Part shown: piece after piece, positions 34,906-45,100 of the stretch
Layout of the letters: the number at the start of each line of letters is the position of its first letter
How positions within the stretch are numbered: the stretch's first letter is position 1
Program-made: the position numbers and the translations under genes
Assembly (NCBI GenBank): GCA_004555915.1
Contig: SFJM01000018.1
Span: 1-64,000, forward strand
Direction: 5' to 3'
From: Clostridiales bacterium
GTDB taxonomy: Bacteria > Bacillota > Clostridia > Oscillospirales > Butyricicoccaceae
DNA: 64,000 nt
Notes under the pieces: model-generated
What the model was told of the DNA's origin: nothing
Database searches by the model: none
What the model saw: the letters and a program-made list of their open reading frames with translations, nothing else

Positions 34906-36843
34906 TTATATATCCAAATTGCTGACGTACTTGGCGTTTTTCTGGATAAATTCCCGGCGCGGCTCTACCTTTTCGCCCATCAGCAGGGTGAAAATCTCAT
35001 CCGCCATGGAAGCGTCCTCCAGCGTGACCTGCAGCAGGGTACGGTTTTCCGGGTTCATGGTGGTTTCCCACAGCTGTTCCGGGTCCATCTCACCCAGGCC
35101 TTTATACCGCTGGATGTCTACGCCCTGGCCCATTTCCGCCAGTACCGCAAGCTGTTCCTGTTCGGTATAGGTATAACGCACGGTCTTGCCCTTGGTATTC
35201 TTAAACAGCGGCGGCTGTGCGATATAGACATGTCCCTGCTCAATGAGAGGGCGCATATACCGGAAGAAGAAGGTCAGCAGCAGGGTACGGATATGGCTGC
35301 CGTCAACGTCCGCATCCGCCATCAGGATAATCTTGCCATAGCGCAGCTTGGAGGTGTCAAAATCCTCGCCAAAGCCCGCACCAAAGGCAGTAATCATCGG
35401 AGACAGCTTATCATTGCCATAAACCTTGTCCAGCCGTGCCTTTTCTACGTTGAGCATCTTGCCCCACAGCGGCAGGATGGCCTGATACCGTCTGTCACGG
35501 CCTTCCTTTGCGGAACCGCCTGCGGAATCACCCTCGACGATGTAAATTTCCGTCAGCGCCGGATCACGCTCCTGACAGTCCGCCAGCTTGCCCGGCAGGG
35601 AACCGGATTCCAGCGCGCTCTTGCGACGGGTCAGCTCACGGGCCTTCCGTGCCGCTTCCCTCGCTCTGGAAGCAGTCTGTGCCTTGTCAATGATGGTTTT
35701 GGCAACCGACGGGTTTTCTTCAAAGAATACCGTCAGCTTTTCGGTGAGCATGGAATCCACCAGCGCACGCATATCGGAATTGCCCAGTTTAGTCTTGGTC
35801 TGGCCTTCAAACTGCGCTTCCTGCAGCTTGACAGAAATGACTGCGGTCAGGCCTTCCCGCACATCATCGCCGGAAAAATTCTTATCACTGTCCTTGAGGA
35901 AACCGAATTTCCGTCCATAGTCATTGATGACCTTGGTCAGTGCGGATTTGAAGCCGGTCTCATGGGTACCGCCCTCGGTGGTGTTGATGTTGTTGGCAAA
36001 GGACAGCAGATTTTCACTGTAGCCATCGGTATACTGCATGGCAACCTCTGCCATACTGTGGTCCCGGCTGCCTTCCACATAGATGACATCGGGATGCAGG
36101 GCGGTTTTATTGCGGTTTAAGTAGGAAACAAACTGTTTGATGCCGCCCTCATAATGCATGACCTCTTCCCGGATTTCATCCTCCGGGTCACGTTCATCCC
36201 GCAGGGTGATTTTTACACCGCCGTTAAGGAACGCCTGTTCCTGCAGACGGTTTTCCAGAATTTCATAATCATACTGCAGGGTTTCAAAAATCTGATTATC
36301 CGCCTTAAACCGGATGGTGGTACCGGTTTCGTGCTCACAGGGTACGGAGCGCAGGGTAGATACCGTCTTGCCCCTTGAAAACTTCATGGTGTATTTATTG
36401 GCACCATCATAGACCGTCGCTTCCAGCCATTCCGACAGGGCATTGACGACGGAAGAACCTACACCATGCAGGCCGCCGGAGACTTTATAGCCATCGCCGC
36501 CGAATTTACCGCCGGCATGCAGGACAGTCAGAACGACCTCCAGTGTGGGAATGCCCATCTGGGGATGGATTCCCACCGGAATACCACGTCCGTTGTCCTT
36601 TACCGTGACAACACTGTCCGGTTCCAGAGTCACTTCGATATGGGTACAATAGCCTGCCAGTGCCTCGTCAATGGAGTTATCGACGATTTCATACACCAGA
36701 TGATGCAGGCCACGTGCAGATGTCGAGCCAATGTACATGCCCGGACGTTTGCGGACTGCTTCCAGTCCTTCCAGTACCTGAATCTGGCTTTCATCATAGG
36801 TTTCCCTGACAGTCAGATCCAGGATCTCCTCGCTCATGCTCAT
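34906..36843 (-). CDS. gyrB: DNA gyrase subunit B
   Basis: 645 residues. ATPase half of gyrase. GHKL motifs: EIVDNSIDEALAGY, DNGRGIPVGIHP, GGLHGVGSSVVNALS. The TOPRIM domain has EGDSAGGSAKEGRDRRYQA and ADADVDGSHIRTLL. The short C-terminal domain ends in FIQKNAKYVSNLDI as in typical Gram-positive GyrB. ATG at 36843 has only a weak purine run (GGATGAT) upstream; a second in-frame ATG lies two codons on. Between remB and gyrA in canonical order. Confidence 0.97.
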   Translation of the reverse strand: MSMSEEILDLTVRETYDESQIQVLEGLEAVRKRPGMYIGSTSARGLHHLVYEIVDNSIDEALAGYCTHIEVTLEPDSVVTVKDNGRGIPVGIHPQMGIPTLEVVLTVLHAGGKFGGDGYKVSGGLHGVGSSVVNALSEWLEATVYDGANKYTMKFSRGKTVSTLRSVPCEHETGTTIRFKADNQIFETLQYDYEILENRLQEQAFLNGGVKITLRDERDPEDEIREEVMHYEGGIKQFVSYLNRNKTALHPDVIYVEGSRDHSMAEVAMQYTDGYSENLLSFANNINTTEGGTHETGFKSALTKVINDYGRKFGFLKDSDKNFSGDDVREGLTAVISVKLQEAQFEGQTKTKLGNSDMRALVDSMLTEKLTVFFEENPSVAKTIIDKAQTASRAREAARKARELTRRKSALESGSLPGKLADCQERDPALTEIYIVEGDSAGGSAKEGRDRRYQAILPLWGKMLNVEKARLDKVYGNDKLSPMITAFGAGFGEDFDTSKLRYGKIILMADADVDGSHIRTLLLTFFFRYMRPLIEQGHVYIAQPPLFKNTKGKTVRYTYTEQEQLAVLAEMGQGVDIQRYKGLGEMDPEQLWETTMNPENRTLLQVTLEDASMADEIFTLLMGEKVEPRREFIQKNAKYVSNLDI

Positions 36844-36943
36844 AACATATCATCCATTTCTCCGGTGAACACAGGGAACAAAGCGCACAGACAGCCGGCC
36901 ACCGGTTTCATGCTGTCTGGCTAAAAAAATCAAGGTGGAAACA

Positions 36944-36970
36944 AACAATCCCGCAGAAAGACGGGATTGC
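36944..36970 (-). terminator. Terminator of remB
   Basis: CAATCCCG / CGGGATTG stem with T-rich tail on the minus strand, between remB and gyrB, so gyrB needs its own promoter in the 100 bases that follow. Confidence 0.75.
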
Positions 36971-37008
36971 CGGAATGAAAAAAAAGTAACGTCTGAACTG
37001 CCAGCCGT

Positions 37009-37269
37009 TTATTCCGGAAGCGGCTGGCCGCTGCGCTTTAACAGTGTGGCAGTAGAAAGCTGGGAAATGTACAGGGTCCGAATCCCGCCTTTTTCACATA
37101 AAATACAGGATTTGGGCAGGTCATCGAAGATGGACTGTACCTGTCCGGATTTTTCCATGGCCGCAATACAGGCACGGGTATGTTTTGACCAGGTTGCCGT
37201 ATCCATGTCATAAATCCCAATGATGGTATCGGTATGGACAACCACATCCTGTCCCAAATGCAGATACAT
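37009..37269 (-). CDS. remB: RemB-like DUF370 regulator
   Basis: 86 residues starting MYLHLGQDVVVHTDTIIGIY, then DMDTATWSKHTRACI and DLPKSCILCEKGG, matching the RemA/RemB (DUF370) extracellular-matrix regulator family. Location between recF and gyrB is the same as B. subtilis remB (yaaB). Related RemA is a DNA-binding regulator of matrix genes; the job of RemB is less clear. The start at 37269 is chosen from family N-termini. An extended -10 TGGTATAAT lies upstream at about 37,365-37,373. Confidence 0.85.
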   Translation of the reverse strand: MYLHLGQDVVVHTDTIIGIYDMDTATWSKHTRACIAAMEKSGQVQSIFDDLPKSCILCEKGGIRTLYISQLSTATLLKRSGQPLPE

Positions 37270-37808
37270 CCTTTTCCCGCCTTTCCAACATAAAAAAATC
37301 GCGCAGCCGTATCTTTGCAAACGTTTCCCACATGGAAAATCCCGTCTGCCATCTGGTATCTATTATACCACTTTTTGCGAAGTTTTGCACGTGTTTTCTC
37401 AAATATTTCTGAATATTTTGCCGTTTTTTCCTTACTTTTTTTACAAAAATCAAAAGCGCGTGCACTCGCGCACGCACTTACCTGTAAAACCATCAACAGA
37501 AGCTGTCGAAAACAGGGATTTTTTGTTAAAAACAGAGAGAGGCTTTGGACTGGATCGCCATATACACTCGGTTACAACAACATAAAACCTGGCCCTCGCT
37601 GCATCCAATCATAATGAAACTCTCTGTGAACCCAACAAAAGCGGCCGCCCAAAGCGTTTGGTGTCGTTGCGTTTTGGGCGGCCATCACCAGACAATGGGC
37701 TGGGGGTTTGCAAAGGGGGACCCGCCAGAAGGGTCCCCTTTTGCGCTCGTTATGTCAGTGATATGGCTCTGAAACATGCCAACGATCTCTGGATGGCCTG
37801 TTTTTTTC
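37270..37808. other. Non-coding region with three strong hairpins between recF and remB
   Basis: From left to right: a GCGTGC/GCGCACGC hairpin near 37,455-37,475; a GGCCGCCCAAA / TTTGGGCGGCC stem (37,643-37,683); and GCAAAGGGGGACCC / GGGTCCCCTTTTGC (37,710-37,744). Seen from the minus strand the last two lie just past recF and probably serve as its terminators. No coding frame is credible. Confidence 0.6.
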
Positions 37809-38918
37809 TCAGCACCGCTCCACAGTCCCCTGCCGGACGGTAAACATCCATCCGCCTTCCACCTGCGCCAGCTTTTCCGGCTCACAGCAGGTAATGAGCA
37901 CCTGTCCGTTTTCAATGCGGTTGAGCACGAAATCCTGCCGTCTGGCATCCAGCTCACTGAGCACGTCATCCAGCAGCAGTACCGGGTATTCCCCGCTGTC
38001 ATCGAAGAACATATCCCGCTCCGCCAGCTTGAGGGACAGGGCACAGGTGCGCACCTGCCCCTGTGACGCAAAGGCCTTGGCGCTTTTCCCACCAATGGCC
38101 AATTCCAGATCATCCTTATGCGGCCCGGACAAGCAGGACTTCACAGCAATTTCCGCCGCCCGGTGCTGGCAGGCATGCTCCCACAGCTGCATGCCAATGT
38201 CCTTTGCGGAAGCAAACGGATCGGATACCGTGGAAACCGTGCTGTACCGGTAATCCAGCTGTTCCTCCTTACCGGAAATGGAGGCATGAATCCCCTTTGC
38301 CTTTTCCATCAGGGAACGCAGGTAATACGCCCGGTACCGGATGATATGTCCGCCTATCATGGACATCCTGAGAGAAAAGTCATCCAGCGCGTCAAGCAGT
38401 GACGGCTTTTCCTCCGCATCCTTCAGAATACGGATTTTATTCTCATGCAGCTTGTTGTACTCTGACAGGTATCTGGCATAGTTGGGGCGAAGCTGGCATA
38501 ATGCGATATCAATAAACCGCCGCCTTGCGGCCGCCCCTTCCCGGATCATCATCAGATCCTCCGGACAGAACAATACGGTGCGCAGGATACCCGCGGCATC
38601 AGACAACCGTTTCTGCCGGATGCCATTCACCGTCAGCTGCACCCGTCCGGCGGACGGGATCACGGCACGAATGGTCATATCCCGTTTTTCCGCAAAAAAA
38701 GCCGCTTCTGCTTCTGCCTGCCGGGCGCCAAACCGGATGGCTTCGCGTTTCTGTCCCGATCGGAACAGCCGTGTGGTGGACAGCAGACCCACGGCTTCTA
38801 AAATATTGGTTTTTCCCTGGGCATTTTCGCCGCAAAAGACATTCACGCCGGAGGAAAGCTCCAGCGCGGCAGTCTCATAATTGCGGAAATCCCGCAGGGT
38901 TAACGATTGAATGTTCAT
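37809..38918 (-). CDS. recF: DNA replication and repair protein RecF
   Basis: 369 residues. SMC-like ATPase that loads RecA at single-strand gaps. Walker A is FCGENAQGKTNILEA, signature and Walker B appear as LSGPHKDDLEL and LLLDDVLSELDARRQ. The N-terminus MNIQSLTLRDFRNYE is typical. The start overlaps the end of yaaA by four bases (ATGA), indicating coupling. Confidence 0.96.
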   Translation of the reverse strand: MNIQSLTLRDFRNYETAALELSSGVNVFCGENAQGKTNILEAVGLLSTTRLFRSGQKREAIRFGARQAEAEAAFFAEKRDMTIRAVIPSAGRVQLTVNGIRQKRLSDAAGILRTVLFCPEDLMMIREGAAARRRFIDIALCQLRPNYARYLSEYNKLHENKIRILKDAEEKPSLLDALDDFSLRMSMIGGHIIRYRAYYLRSLMEKAKGIHASISGKEEQLDYRYSTVSTVSDPFASAKDIGMQLWEHACQHRAAEIAVKSCLSGPHKDDLELAIGGKSAKAFASQGQVRTCALSLKLAERDMFFDDSGEYPVLLLDDVLSELDARRQDFVLNRIENGQVLITCCEPEKLAQVEGGWMFTVRQGTVERC

Positions 38919-39124
38919 ATAATGCGATAGGTTGGGCCGCCCACAACGGCAACAACGTCACCCTTGTGCAGCTTTTTGCCCCGCTGGACACAGACCGTGC
39001 CGTTGACGGTCACCTGACCTTCCTCAATCATCCATTTCGCCTGTCCGCCTGTGGCGCACAGACCGGTGAATTTCAAAAAGGCATCCGCCTTAATATATTC
39101 AGTTGTAATTTCAATTTCTTCCAT
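38915..39124 (-). CDS. yaaA: S4-domain RNA-binding protein YaaA
   Basis: 69 residues starting MEEIEITTEYIKAD with the S4 signature KFTGLCATGGQAKWMIEEGQ and VTVNGTVCVQRGKKL. Small S4 proteins in this position (dnaN-yaaA-recF) are conserved in Firmicutes and are thought to bind RNA, possibly rRNA. The ATG at 39124 has AAGGAA upstream. Confidence 0.92.
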   Translation of the reverse strand: MEEIEITTEYIKADAFLKFTGLCATGGQAKWMIEEGQVTVNGTVCVQRGKKLHKGDVVAVVGGPTYRII

Positions 39125-39200
39125 ATGCAATGGTTCCTTTTTTATCTGATATAGTCTTTTGGTATGAATCTCCCAGCCATCAAAATTAACGGCATGAGCC

Positions 39201-39362
39201 AAAGGCTCCCTCAGAGGAGGGAGCTGTCGCCGTAGGCGACTGAGGGAGTAGTATCCTGTTTGCAGTCTGCACAGTGGTTACAATTGATACGGCAGATTTA
39301 TGTTTTTACTCCTTCCGTCATTTGCTGACGCAAATGCCACCTCCCTCCAAGAGGGAGGCTTT
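39201..39362 (+). repeat. GGCTCCCTC element, copy I (full length)
   Basis: Left arm with CTCCCTC/GAGGGAG and GTCGCC-gta-GGCGAC, GAGGGAGTA, core GTTACAATTGATAC, ACTCCTTCC, CATTTGC/GCAAATG hairpin and GAGGGAGGCTTT. Splits dnaN from yaaA. Confidence 0.88.
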
Positions 39363-39457
39363 GGGAATCCTGCTTTGCTGGAGCATGCAGCTACGAGTGT
39401 TTTATTCACTCATTTTTTTCAGAGAAAAGAGCTTTTTTTCGATAAAATCAGCAAATT

Positions 39458-40573
39458 TTACTCTGCCTTCAGCCGTACCGGCAGTACCAGATAAGTGAAG
39501 GATTCCCCTTCCTCCGGGGTAAAGACAATCGGATTCAGGCTGCCCTTGAGGGAAATTCTGACCTTGTCAGACGGACACGCACGCAGGGCATCCAGCAGAT
39601 ACCGGTTGTTGAAGCCGATTTCCAGATGGGGTACATCCCCCTCATACACATATTCATCATAGGATTTGCCGATGGTAGTGATGCAGCTCAGCTTGAGCAA
39701 CGAGCCGTCAAATTCCATGCGCACCGGATTCTTGAGCTTTTCGGAGACAATCAGCGAAACGCGTTCAATGCTGCTCACCAGCTGTCGGACATCTGCTGTG
39801 ATGACAGCGGAAGCATCCGTCGGAATGGCGGCCCGATAATTGAGGAATTCGCCCTCCAGCAGACGTGTGATGAGTACGGTATCCCCAATGCGGAACAGAA
39901 TATGCTTGGAATCCGGATAAATTTCCGCCGGTTCGTCGGATTCTGCCAGAATGCGTTCCACTTCCCGCAGGGTCATGCCCGGCACGACAAATTTGGTGTC
40001 CTGGGCAACCGGAGCCTCCAGTGTTTCCCGTCTGACACTCAGCCGGTAGCCGTCAACTGCGGCAACATGCAGCTCCTGCCCCTCCAGCTCAAACAGGCAG
40101 CCGGTCAGGACAGGCTTGGTTTCATTGTCCGAAACGGCAAAAATTGTTTGAGAAATCATGGATTTCAGCATAGATTGCGGTAAAATAATCGGATTTTCGT
40201 TGTTTTCTACCTCCGGCAGTTCCGGGAATTCCTGTGCGTCCGAAGCAACCAGGTTGAACATGGCCTTGCCGCAGCGGATGGTAGTCAGCAGGTTATCATT
40301 GGTTTCCACAAAAATCACGTCATCCGGCAGCTTGCGGATCATGTCGCCGAACAGCCGTGCATTGAGTACGGCGGAGCCGGGTTCCGTGGTGGCTGCGCTG
40401 ATTTTGACGCGGATGCCCATGGACATATTGTAGCCGCACAACGTCAGACAACCGGTATCATCGGCGGTAATCAGCAGACCTTCCAGCAGTGCAATGGAGC
40501 TTTTGCTGCTGACGGCGCGGGAAGCTGTAACGATGGCTTCCTGAAGAATGGATTTTTCGCATGAGAACTGCAT
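39458..40573 (-). CDS. dnaN: DNA polymerase III beta sliding clamp
   Basis: 371 residues, three repeated clamp domains with a typical start MQFSCEKSILQEAIVTASRA and end SFTYLVLPVRL. Forms the ring that tethers DNA polymerase III to DNA. ATG is preceded by AAGGAGGAG. It lies 378 bases downstream of dnaA, separated by the origin region. Confidence 0.97.
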   Translation of the reverse strand: MQFSCEKSILQEAIVTASRAVSSKSSIALLEGLLITADDTGCLTLCGYNMSMGIRVKISAATTEPGSAVLNARLFGDMIRKLPDDVIFVETNDNLLTTIRCGKAMFNLVASDAQEFPELPEVENNENPIILPQSMLKSMISQTIFAVSDNETKPVLTGCLFELEGQELHVAAVDGYRLSVRRETLEAPVAQDTKFVVPGMTLREVERILAESDEPAEIYPDSKHILFRIGDTVLITRLLEGEFLNYRAAIPTDASAVITADVRQLVSSIERVSLIVSEKLKNPVRMEFDGSLLKLSCITTIGKSYDEYVYEGDVPHLEIGFNNRYLLDALRACPSDKVRISLKGSLNPIVFTPEEGESFTYLVLPVRLKAE

Positions 40574-40951
40574 GGTGCTCCTCCTTTGAATATCGAATGA
40601 ATTTTCATTTCTTGTCTACCTTGGAATCAGGTAAGTAAAAGCAGACATCAGATGTCTGTAAGAATAAAAGGAAATCTTATAGAATAGTATAGTATTTTTA
40701 GTAATAGTAGTAGAGGGATGGAAACTGTGGAAAACCGCGGAAAGCCCCATGTTTCGGGCTTTGGAGCGTCCTCAGCCGATTGTGGAAAACTCTGGCGTGA
40801 TTTTGGAAAAGTTTTTTGGGGAAAAGTTATCCACAGAAAAATTTCCACACTCCACAGAAGTTTGTGGATGAATTTGCAGGAAATCCGCCGTCAAATGGCA
40901 GAGCTTCCCCCTGCATGTTAGTGAATAAATATGCATACTGCATGAATATTC
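40574..40951. other. oriC: Origin of replication, dnaA-dnaN side (unwinding region)
   Basis: A perfect DnaA box TTATCCACA lies at 40,827-40,835, with near-consensus boxes at 40,726-40,734 and 40,781-40,789 (both TGTGGAAAA) and 40,863-40,871 (TGTGGATGA). Next to the first of these is GGGATGG and then TAG TAA TAG TAG TAG (40,699-40,713), the layout of a DnaA-trio tract, followed by AT-rich DNA (40,660-40,700). This matches the basal unwinding module described for B. subtilis, in the same dnaA-dnaN position. Confidence 0.85.
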
Positions 40952-42238
<1,287 letters not shown>

Positions 42239-42298
42239 AGGTTGTATCCTCTCCCTTGGGATGGTTGTTTTGAAATGGGTTGGTATAGGACTGGCATC

Positions 42299-42373
42299 TG
42301 TGGATACCAATACACTGTATATAATACCACCAAAAAGGAGGCATGTCCACAGGGTTTTCCACAGTTTCCACAA
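42299..42373. other. oriC: Origin of replication, DnaA-box cluster upstream of dnaA
   Basis: Four DnaA-box-like sites: TGTGGATAC (42,299), ATGTCCACA (42,343), TTTTCCACA (42,355) and GTTTCCACA (42,365), packed in 75 bases between dnaA and rpmH. With the cluster downstream of dnaA this gives a bipartite origin. Confidence 0.8.
42321..42349 (-). promoter_or_regulatory. dnaA promoter overlapping DnaA boxes
   Basis: Minus-strand TGGACA, 17-base spacer, TATTAT with TGG before the -10. The -35 is embedded in a DnaA-box-like site, consistent with self-repression by DnaA. Confidence 0.65.
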
Positions 42374-42433
42374 GGATAACTGGAAAAATGGCCCGATTTG
42401 ACTGAAAAAACCGTTGTTTTTGGGAAATAATGA

Positions 42434-42463
42434 TTGACAAGCTCCCGATTATCTGCTTATAAT
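42434..42463 (+). promoter_or_regulatory. rpmH promoter
   Basis: TTGACA, 18-base spacer, TATAAT, 53 bases before the rpmH ATG. Confidence 0.85.
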
Positions 42464-42516
42464 GTATTTTGTACACGCACGCAAGGAATTTGAGTGTGAA
42501 TGGAGGTGCAGCCAAT

Positions 42517-42651
42517 ATGTTAAGAACATTCCAGCCGAAGAAGCGTCATCGCAGCAAGGTACACGGCTTCCGTAAGAGAATGTCTACCGCTAACGGTAGA
42601 AAGGTTCTCGCTCGTCGTCGTTCCCGCGGCCGCAAGCGCCTGAGCCTGTAA
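42517..42651 (+). CDS. rpmH: Ribosomal protein bL34
   Basis: 44 residues, MLRTFQPKKRHRSKVHGFRK and so on, ending KRLSL: the canonical very basic L34 of the large subunit. ATG follows GGAGG at nine bases. Unusually, the next gene, rnpA, is about 700 bases away because two repeat families lie between them. Confidence 0.97.
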   Translation: MLRTFQPKKRHRSKVHGFRKRMSTANGRKVLARRRSRGRKRLSL

Positions 42652-42660
42652 CCGCTCCGC

Positions 42661-42868
42661 TTTTCTTTGCAGAAAGAAAAGCTTGGCAAAAGAAATGTCC
42701 GGTGCGCTCCCGCGCACCGCAGACACGCCGGACATACTGGTCCGCCGGTCTGCCCGTTGTTTTGACGGGAGTTTTTCTTCGCAGAAAGAAAAGCTTGGAC
42801 AAAAGAAATGTCCGGTGCGCTCCCGCGCACCGCAGACACGCCGGACATACTGGTCCGCCGGTCTGCCT
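42661..42868. repeat. Second tandem pair of the GTGCGCTCCCGCGCAC hairpin repeat
   Basis: Two near-identical direct copies (about 42,661-42,765 and 42,775-42,868), each with a TTTCTTYGCAGAAAG hairpin, GTGCGCTCCCGCGCAC hairpin and a GCCGGACATACTGGTCCGCC block. They match the pair at 2436-2661 in order but not in every base. The first hairpin could act as a terminator for rpmH. Confidence 0.82.
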
Positions 42869-42895
42869 ATAGAGGTATATCTTGGGGTACCACCC

Positions 42896-43057
42896 AAAAG
42901 CCTCCCTCTTGGAGGGAGGTGGCACGGCGTAAGCCGTGACGGAGGGAGTTGAAACGTAATGGATTCGTATCAATCTCAACCTCTGTGTAAAGCAGAAAAC
43001 GAGATGTAACTCCCTCAGTCGCCTGCGGCGACAGCTCCCTCCTCTGAGGGAGCCTTA
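42896..43057 (-). repeat. GGCTCCCTC element, copy J (full length, reversed)
   Basis: Reading left to right: AAAAGCCTCCCTC, hairpin GGCACGGC/GCCGTGAC, GGAGGGAGTT, core containing GTATCAATCTCAAC, AACTCCCTCAG, GTCGCC/GGCGAC hairpin, CTCCCTC/GAGGGAGCC. Opposite orientation to the copies left of the origin. Confidence 0.88.
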
Positions 43058-43104
43058 GGGAATCCTGTGCCTTATTGTGCCATTTCTTTTGACAGAACAT
43101 GAAC

Positions 43105-43357
43105 AGAATTAAATGGACCGCAAAGCGGTCCATTTCTGTTATGCAGTAAAACTATCCTCTCTGTATTTTACAGACGGCGTGATTACAATTCGGACGGGTC
43201 ATGCGCCGAGAAACCAAATGGACCCGTCAGCTCCGGCAAGGAACCATTGAGCCGGAGAGGGAGAAATGGTTTTGTTTTTGGTACTGTAAGCAGTACAAGC
43301 GGTGCGTGTGGAAAACAAACCGGCATCCCGCAATACGGAACCAAAGGAAGTCGGGCG
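43105..43357 (+). other. Structured region upstream of rnpA (terminator-like hairpin, then leader)
   Basis: A perfect AAATGGACCGC / GCGGTCCATTT hairpin (43,111-43,135) is followed by a 200-base region with stems GACGGGTC/GACCCGTC, CTCCGGC/GCCGGAG and TACTG/CAGTA before the rnpA ribosome-binding site. I do not recognise a known RNA family. Confidence 0.4.
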
Positions 43358-43708
43358 ATGAAACATACCTTAAAGGAAAACCGTGATTTTCGCAGGCTGT
43401 ATGGGAGAGGGCGTTCCGCGTCCTCCGATTGCCTGGTGGTCTATGCCATGCATAATAAATTCGGTGAAGGCCGCCTTGGTATTACGGTTGGTGTAAAACT
43501 CGGCAGCGCGGTGCAGCGGAATCGGGTCAAACGGCTCATTCGTGAAGCATACCGCCTGCATAAGGACGAGCTCCGCCCCAATACAGACCTTGTCGTCGTG
43601 GCACGCTTTCGTGCCGTGGGCGCATCCTACCAGCGGGTAGAGCGTGCGTTCCTGCGCTGCGTAAAGCAGCTGGGACTGAATCAGACGAAGGAAGGGAATT
43701 TGTCATGA
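43358..43708 (+). CDS. rnpA: Ribonuclease P protein component
   Basis: 116 residues starting MKHTLKENRDFRRLYGRG, with the conserved AVQRNRVKRLIREAYRLH RNA-binding (RNR) motif. Works with RNase P RNA in tRNA 5' maturation. ATG at 43358 has AAAGGAAG upstream; a longer upstream frame lacks a ribosome-binding site. Overlaps yidD by four bases. Confidence 0.95.
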   Translation: MKHTLKENRDFRRLYGRGRSASSDCLVVYAMHNKFGEGRLGITVGVKLGSAVQRNRVKRLIREAYRLHKDELRPNTDLVVVARFRAVGASYQRVERAFLRCVKQLGLNQTKEGNLS

Positions 43709-43920
43709 TGAAATCCATCATGCTTGTCTGTATTCGATTTTACCGTTCCGCAATTTCGCCGCATATGCGACCGTGCTGCAGGTATACGCCTACCTGCTCT
43801 GCCTATGCTTTGGAGGCAATTGAAAAGTACGGGGCAATCCGCGGCGGCTGGCTCGCAGTCAAACGGATTCTGCGCTGCCATCCGTTTTCGCACCACAATC
43901 CCTATGATCCGGTGCCCTGA
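43705..43920 (+). CDS. yidD: Membrane protein insertion efficiency factor YidD
   Basis: 71 residues with the family core RFYRSAISPHMRPCCRYTPTCS, then YALEAIEKYGAIRGG and LRCHPFSHHNPYDPVP. A small amphipathic protein that assists YidC. Start overlaps rnpA stop (ATGA), so the pair is coupled. Confidence 0.96.
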   Translation: MMKSIMLVCIRFYRSAISPHMRPCCRYTPTCSAYALEAIEKYGAIRGGWLAVKRILRCHPFSHHNPYDPVP

Positions 43921-43958
43921 CGGAAAAACCATTTCTTTGACCCAATTTGGAGGATCAA

Positions 43959-45074
43959 ATGGGAGATTTTTTCGGAATTATTATTGTCAGGCCGATGGGC
44001 CTGATCCTGATGGCGATCTGGTCGCTGGTCCATAACTATGGTCTGGCACTGATTCTGTTTACCCTTGTCGTTAAGCTCATTCTGCTGCCCTTTATGTATA
44101 AGCAGAAAAAGAGTATGAAGAAGATGAGCCTGGTACAGGCGGAGTCCGCGGCGATCCAGAAGCGCTATGCAAAAAACAGAGAAAAAATGAATGAGGAAAT
44201 ATCCGCGCTGTATGAACGTGAGGGTGTCAGCCCCATGGGCTCCTGTGCCCTGTCGTTCATCACGCTGCCAATTATGATGGCGCTGTACTACGCGGTTCGT
44301 CAGCCGATGAAGTACATGATGGGTCTTTCCACTGATACAATGAGCAAGATTGCGGAAGCAATCGGCACCACCTTTGACAACAGCGCAATTTCCGGCCAGA
44401 TTGAACTGGCAAAGCTCGTGCATGAGAACTGGGATAAGGTTTCCGGCTTTGCGTCCGAGGGCCTGGTCAACATTGACTTTAATTTCCTTGGACTGGACCT
44501 GTCTGCTACCCCGCAGTTTACCCAGCTCAATGCGCTGTGGCTGATCCCGATTCTGTCCGGCGGTACCGCACTGCTGTCCTCCTGGATTATGCGTAAGATG
44601 CAGAACAAGGCAAATCCGGCTGCACAGGAAAATGCCAGCGCACAGATGAACTCCACCATGAACACCATGCTCATCATTATGCCGCTGATGTCCGTGTGGA
44701 TTGCCTTCACCCTGCCGGCATCCATGGGTGTGTACTGGGTTGTCAACAACGTCTTTACCTGCATTCAGGAAGTTGCCCTCACCTGGTATATCCTGAAGTT
44801 TGACAAGGCAGACGATGATGTCAAGACCAAGGAGCGCAAGCGCCGGGAAGCTGCACATAAAATGCGGCTGGAGGAGCAGGCAGAAGCAAGGGAAAGCGGT
44901 GTGGAAGTAGAATACCGTGGTGCCAAGTCTGCCAATGTGTCCAAGAAGAAGCTGAAGGCAAGAGAAGCCGAGCAGCAGAGAATCAAGGACAAGGAAACTG
45001 CCGCCCGTGCCGCTCAGATCAAGGCAGAAAAGGAAGCTGCCCGCAGAGCCGGCCGACAGGTTGACGATGAGTAA
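43959..45074 (+). CDS. yidC: Membrane protein insertase YidC/SpoIIIJ/Oxa1
   Basis: 371 residues, Gram-positive type without the large periplasmic domain. The YidC core has transmembrane helices at about 10-45, 90-115, 185-205 and 235-265, with LILFTLVVKLILLPFMYKQK and SFITLPIMMALYYAVRQP. The C-terminal third is a long charged, Lys/Arg/Glu-rich tail, typical of ribosome-binding tails. ATG follows GGAGG at five bases. Unlike SpoIIIJ it lacks an obvious lipobox. Confidence 0.95.
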   Translation: MGDFFGIIIVRPMGLILMAIWSLVHNYGLALILFTLVVKLILLPFMYKQKKSMKKMSLVQAESAAIQKRYAKNREKMNEEISALYEREGVSPMGSCALSFITLPIMMALYYAVRQPMKYMMGLSTDTMSKIAEAIGTTFDNSAISGQIELAKLVHENWDKVSGFASEGLVNIDFNFLGLDLSATPQFTQLNALWLIPILSGGTALLSSWIMRKMQNKANPAAQENASAQMNSTMNTMLIIMPLMSVWIAFTLPASMGVYWVVNNVFTCIQEVALTWYILKFDKADDDVKTKERKRREAAHKMRLEEQAEARESGVEVEYRGAKSANVSKKKLKAREAEQQRIKDKETAARAAQIKAEKEAARRAGRQVDDE

Positions 45075-45100
45075 CAAAAAGGACGGGAGTAAGCGAGTTT

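Noticed and set aside
39274..39498. Short frames in the core of GGCTCCCTC elements giving similar peptides (VTIDTADL-like) in several copies
   Set aside because: Similarity is explained by nucleotide conservation of the core; no shared start, ribosome-binding site or stop position.
43201..43386. Possible 61-codon peptide upstream of and overlapping rnpA
   Set aside because: Start lies inside a stem of the structured leader, the frame overlaps rnpA, and composition (many Trp, Cys, Arg) is not protein-like; more likely non-coding RNA.
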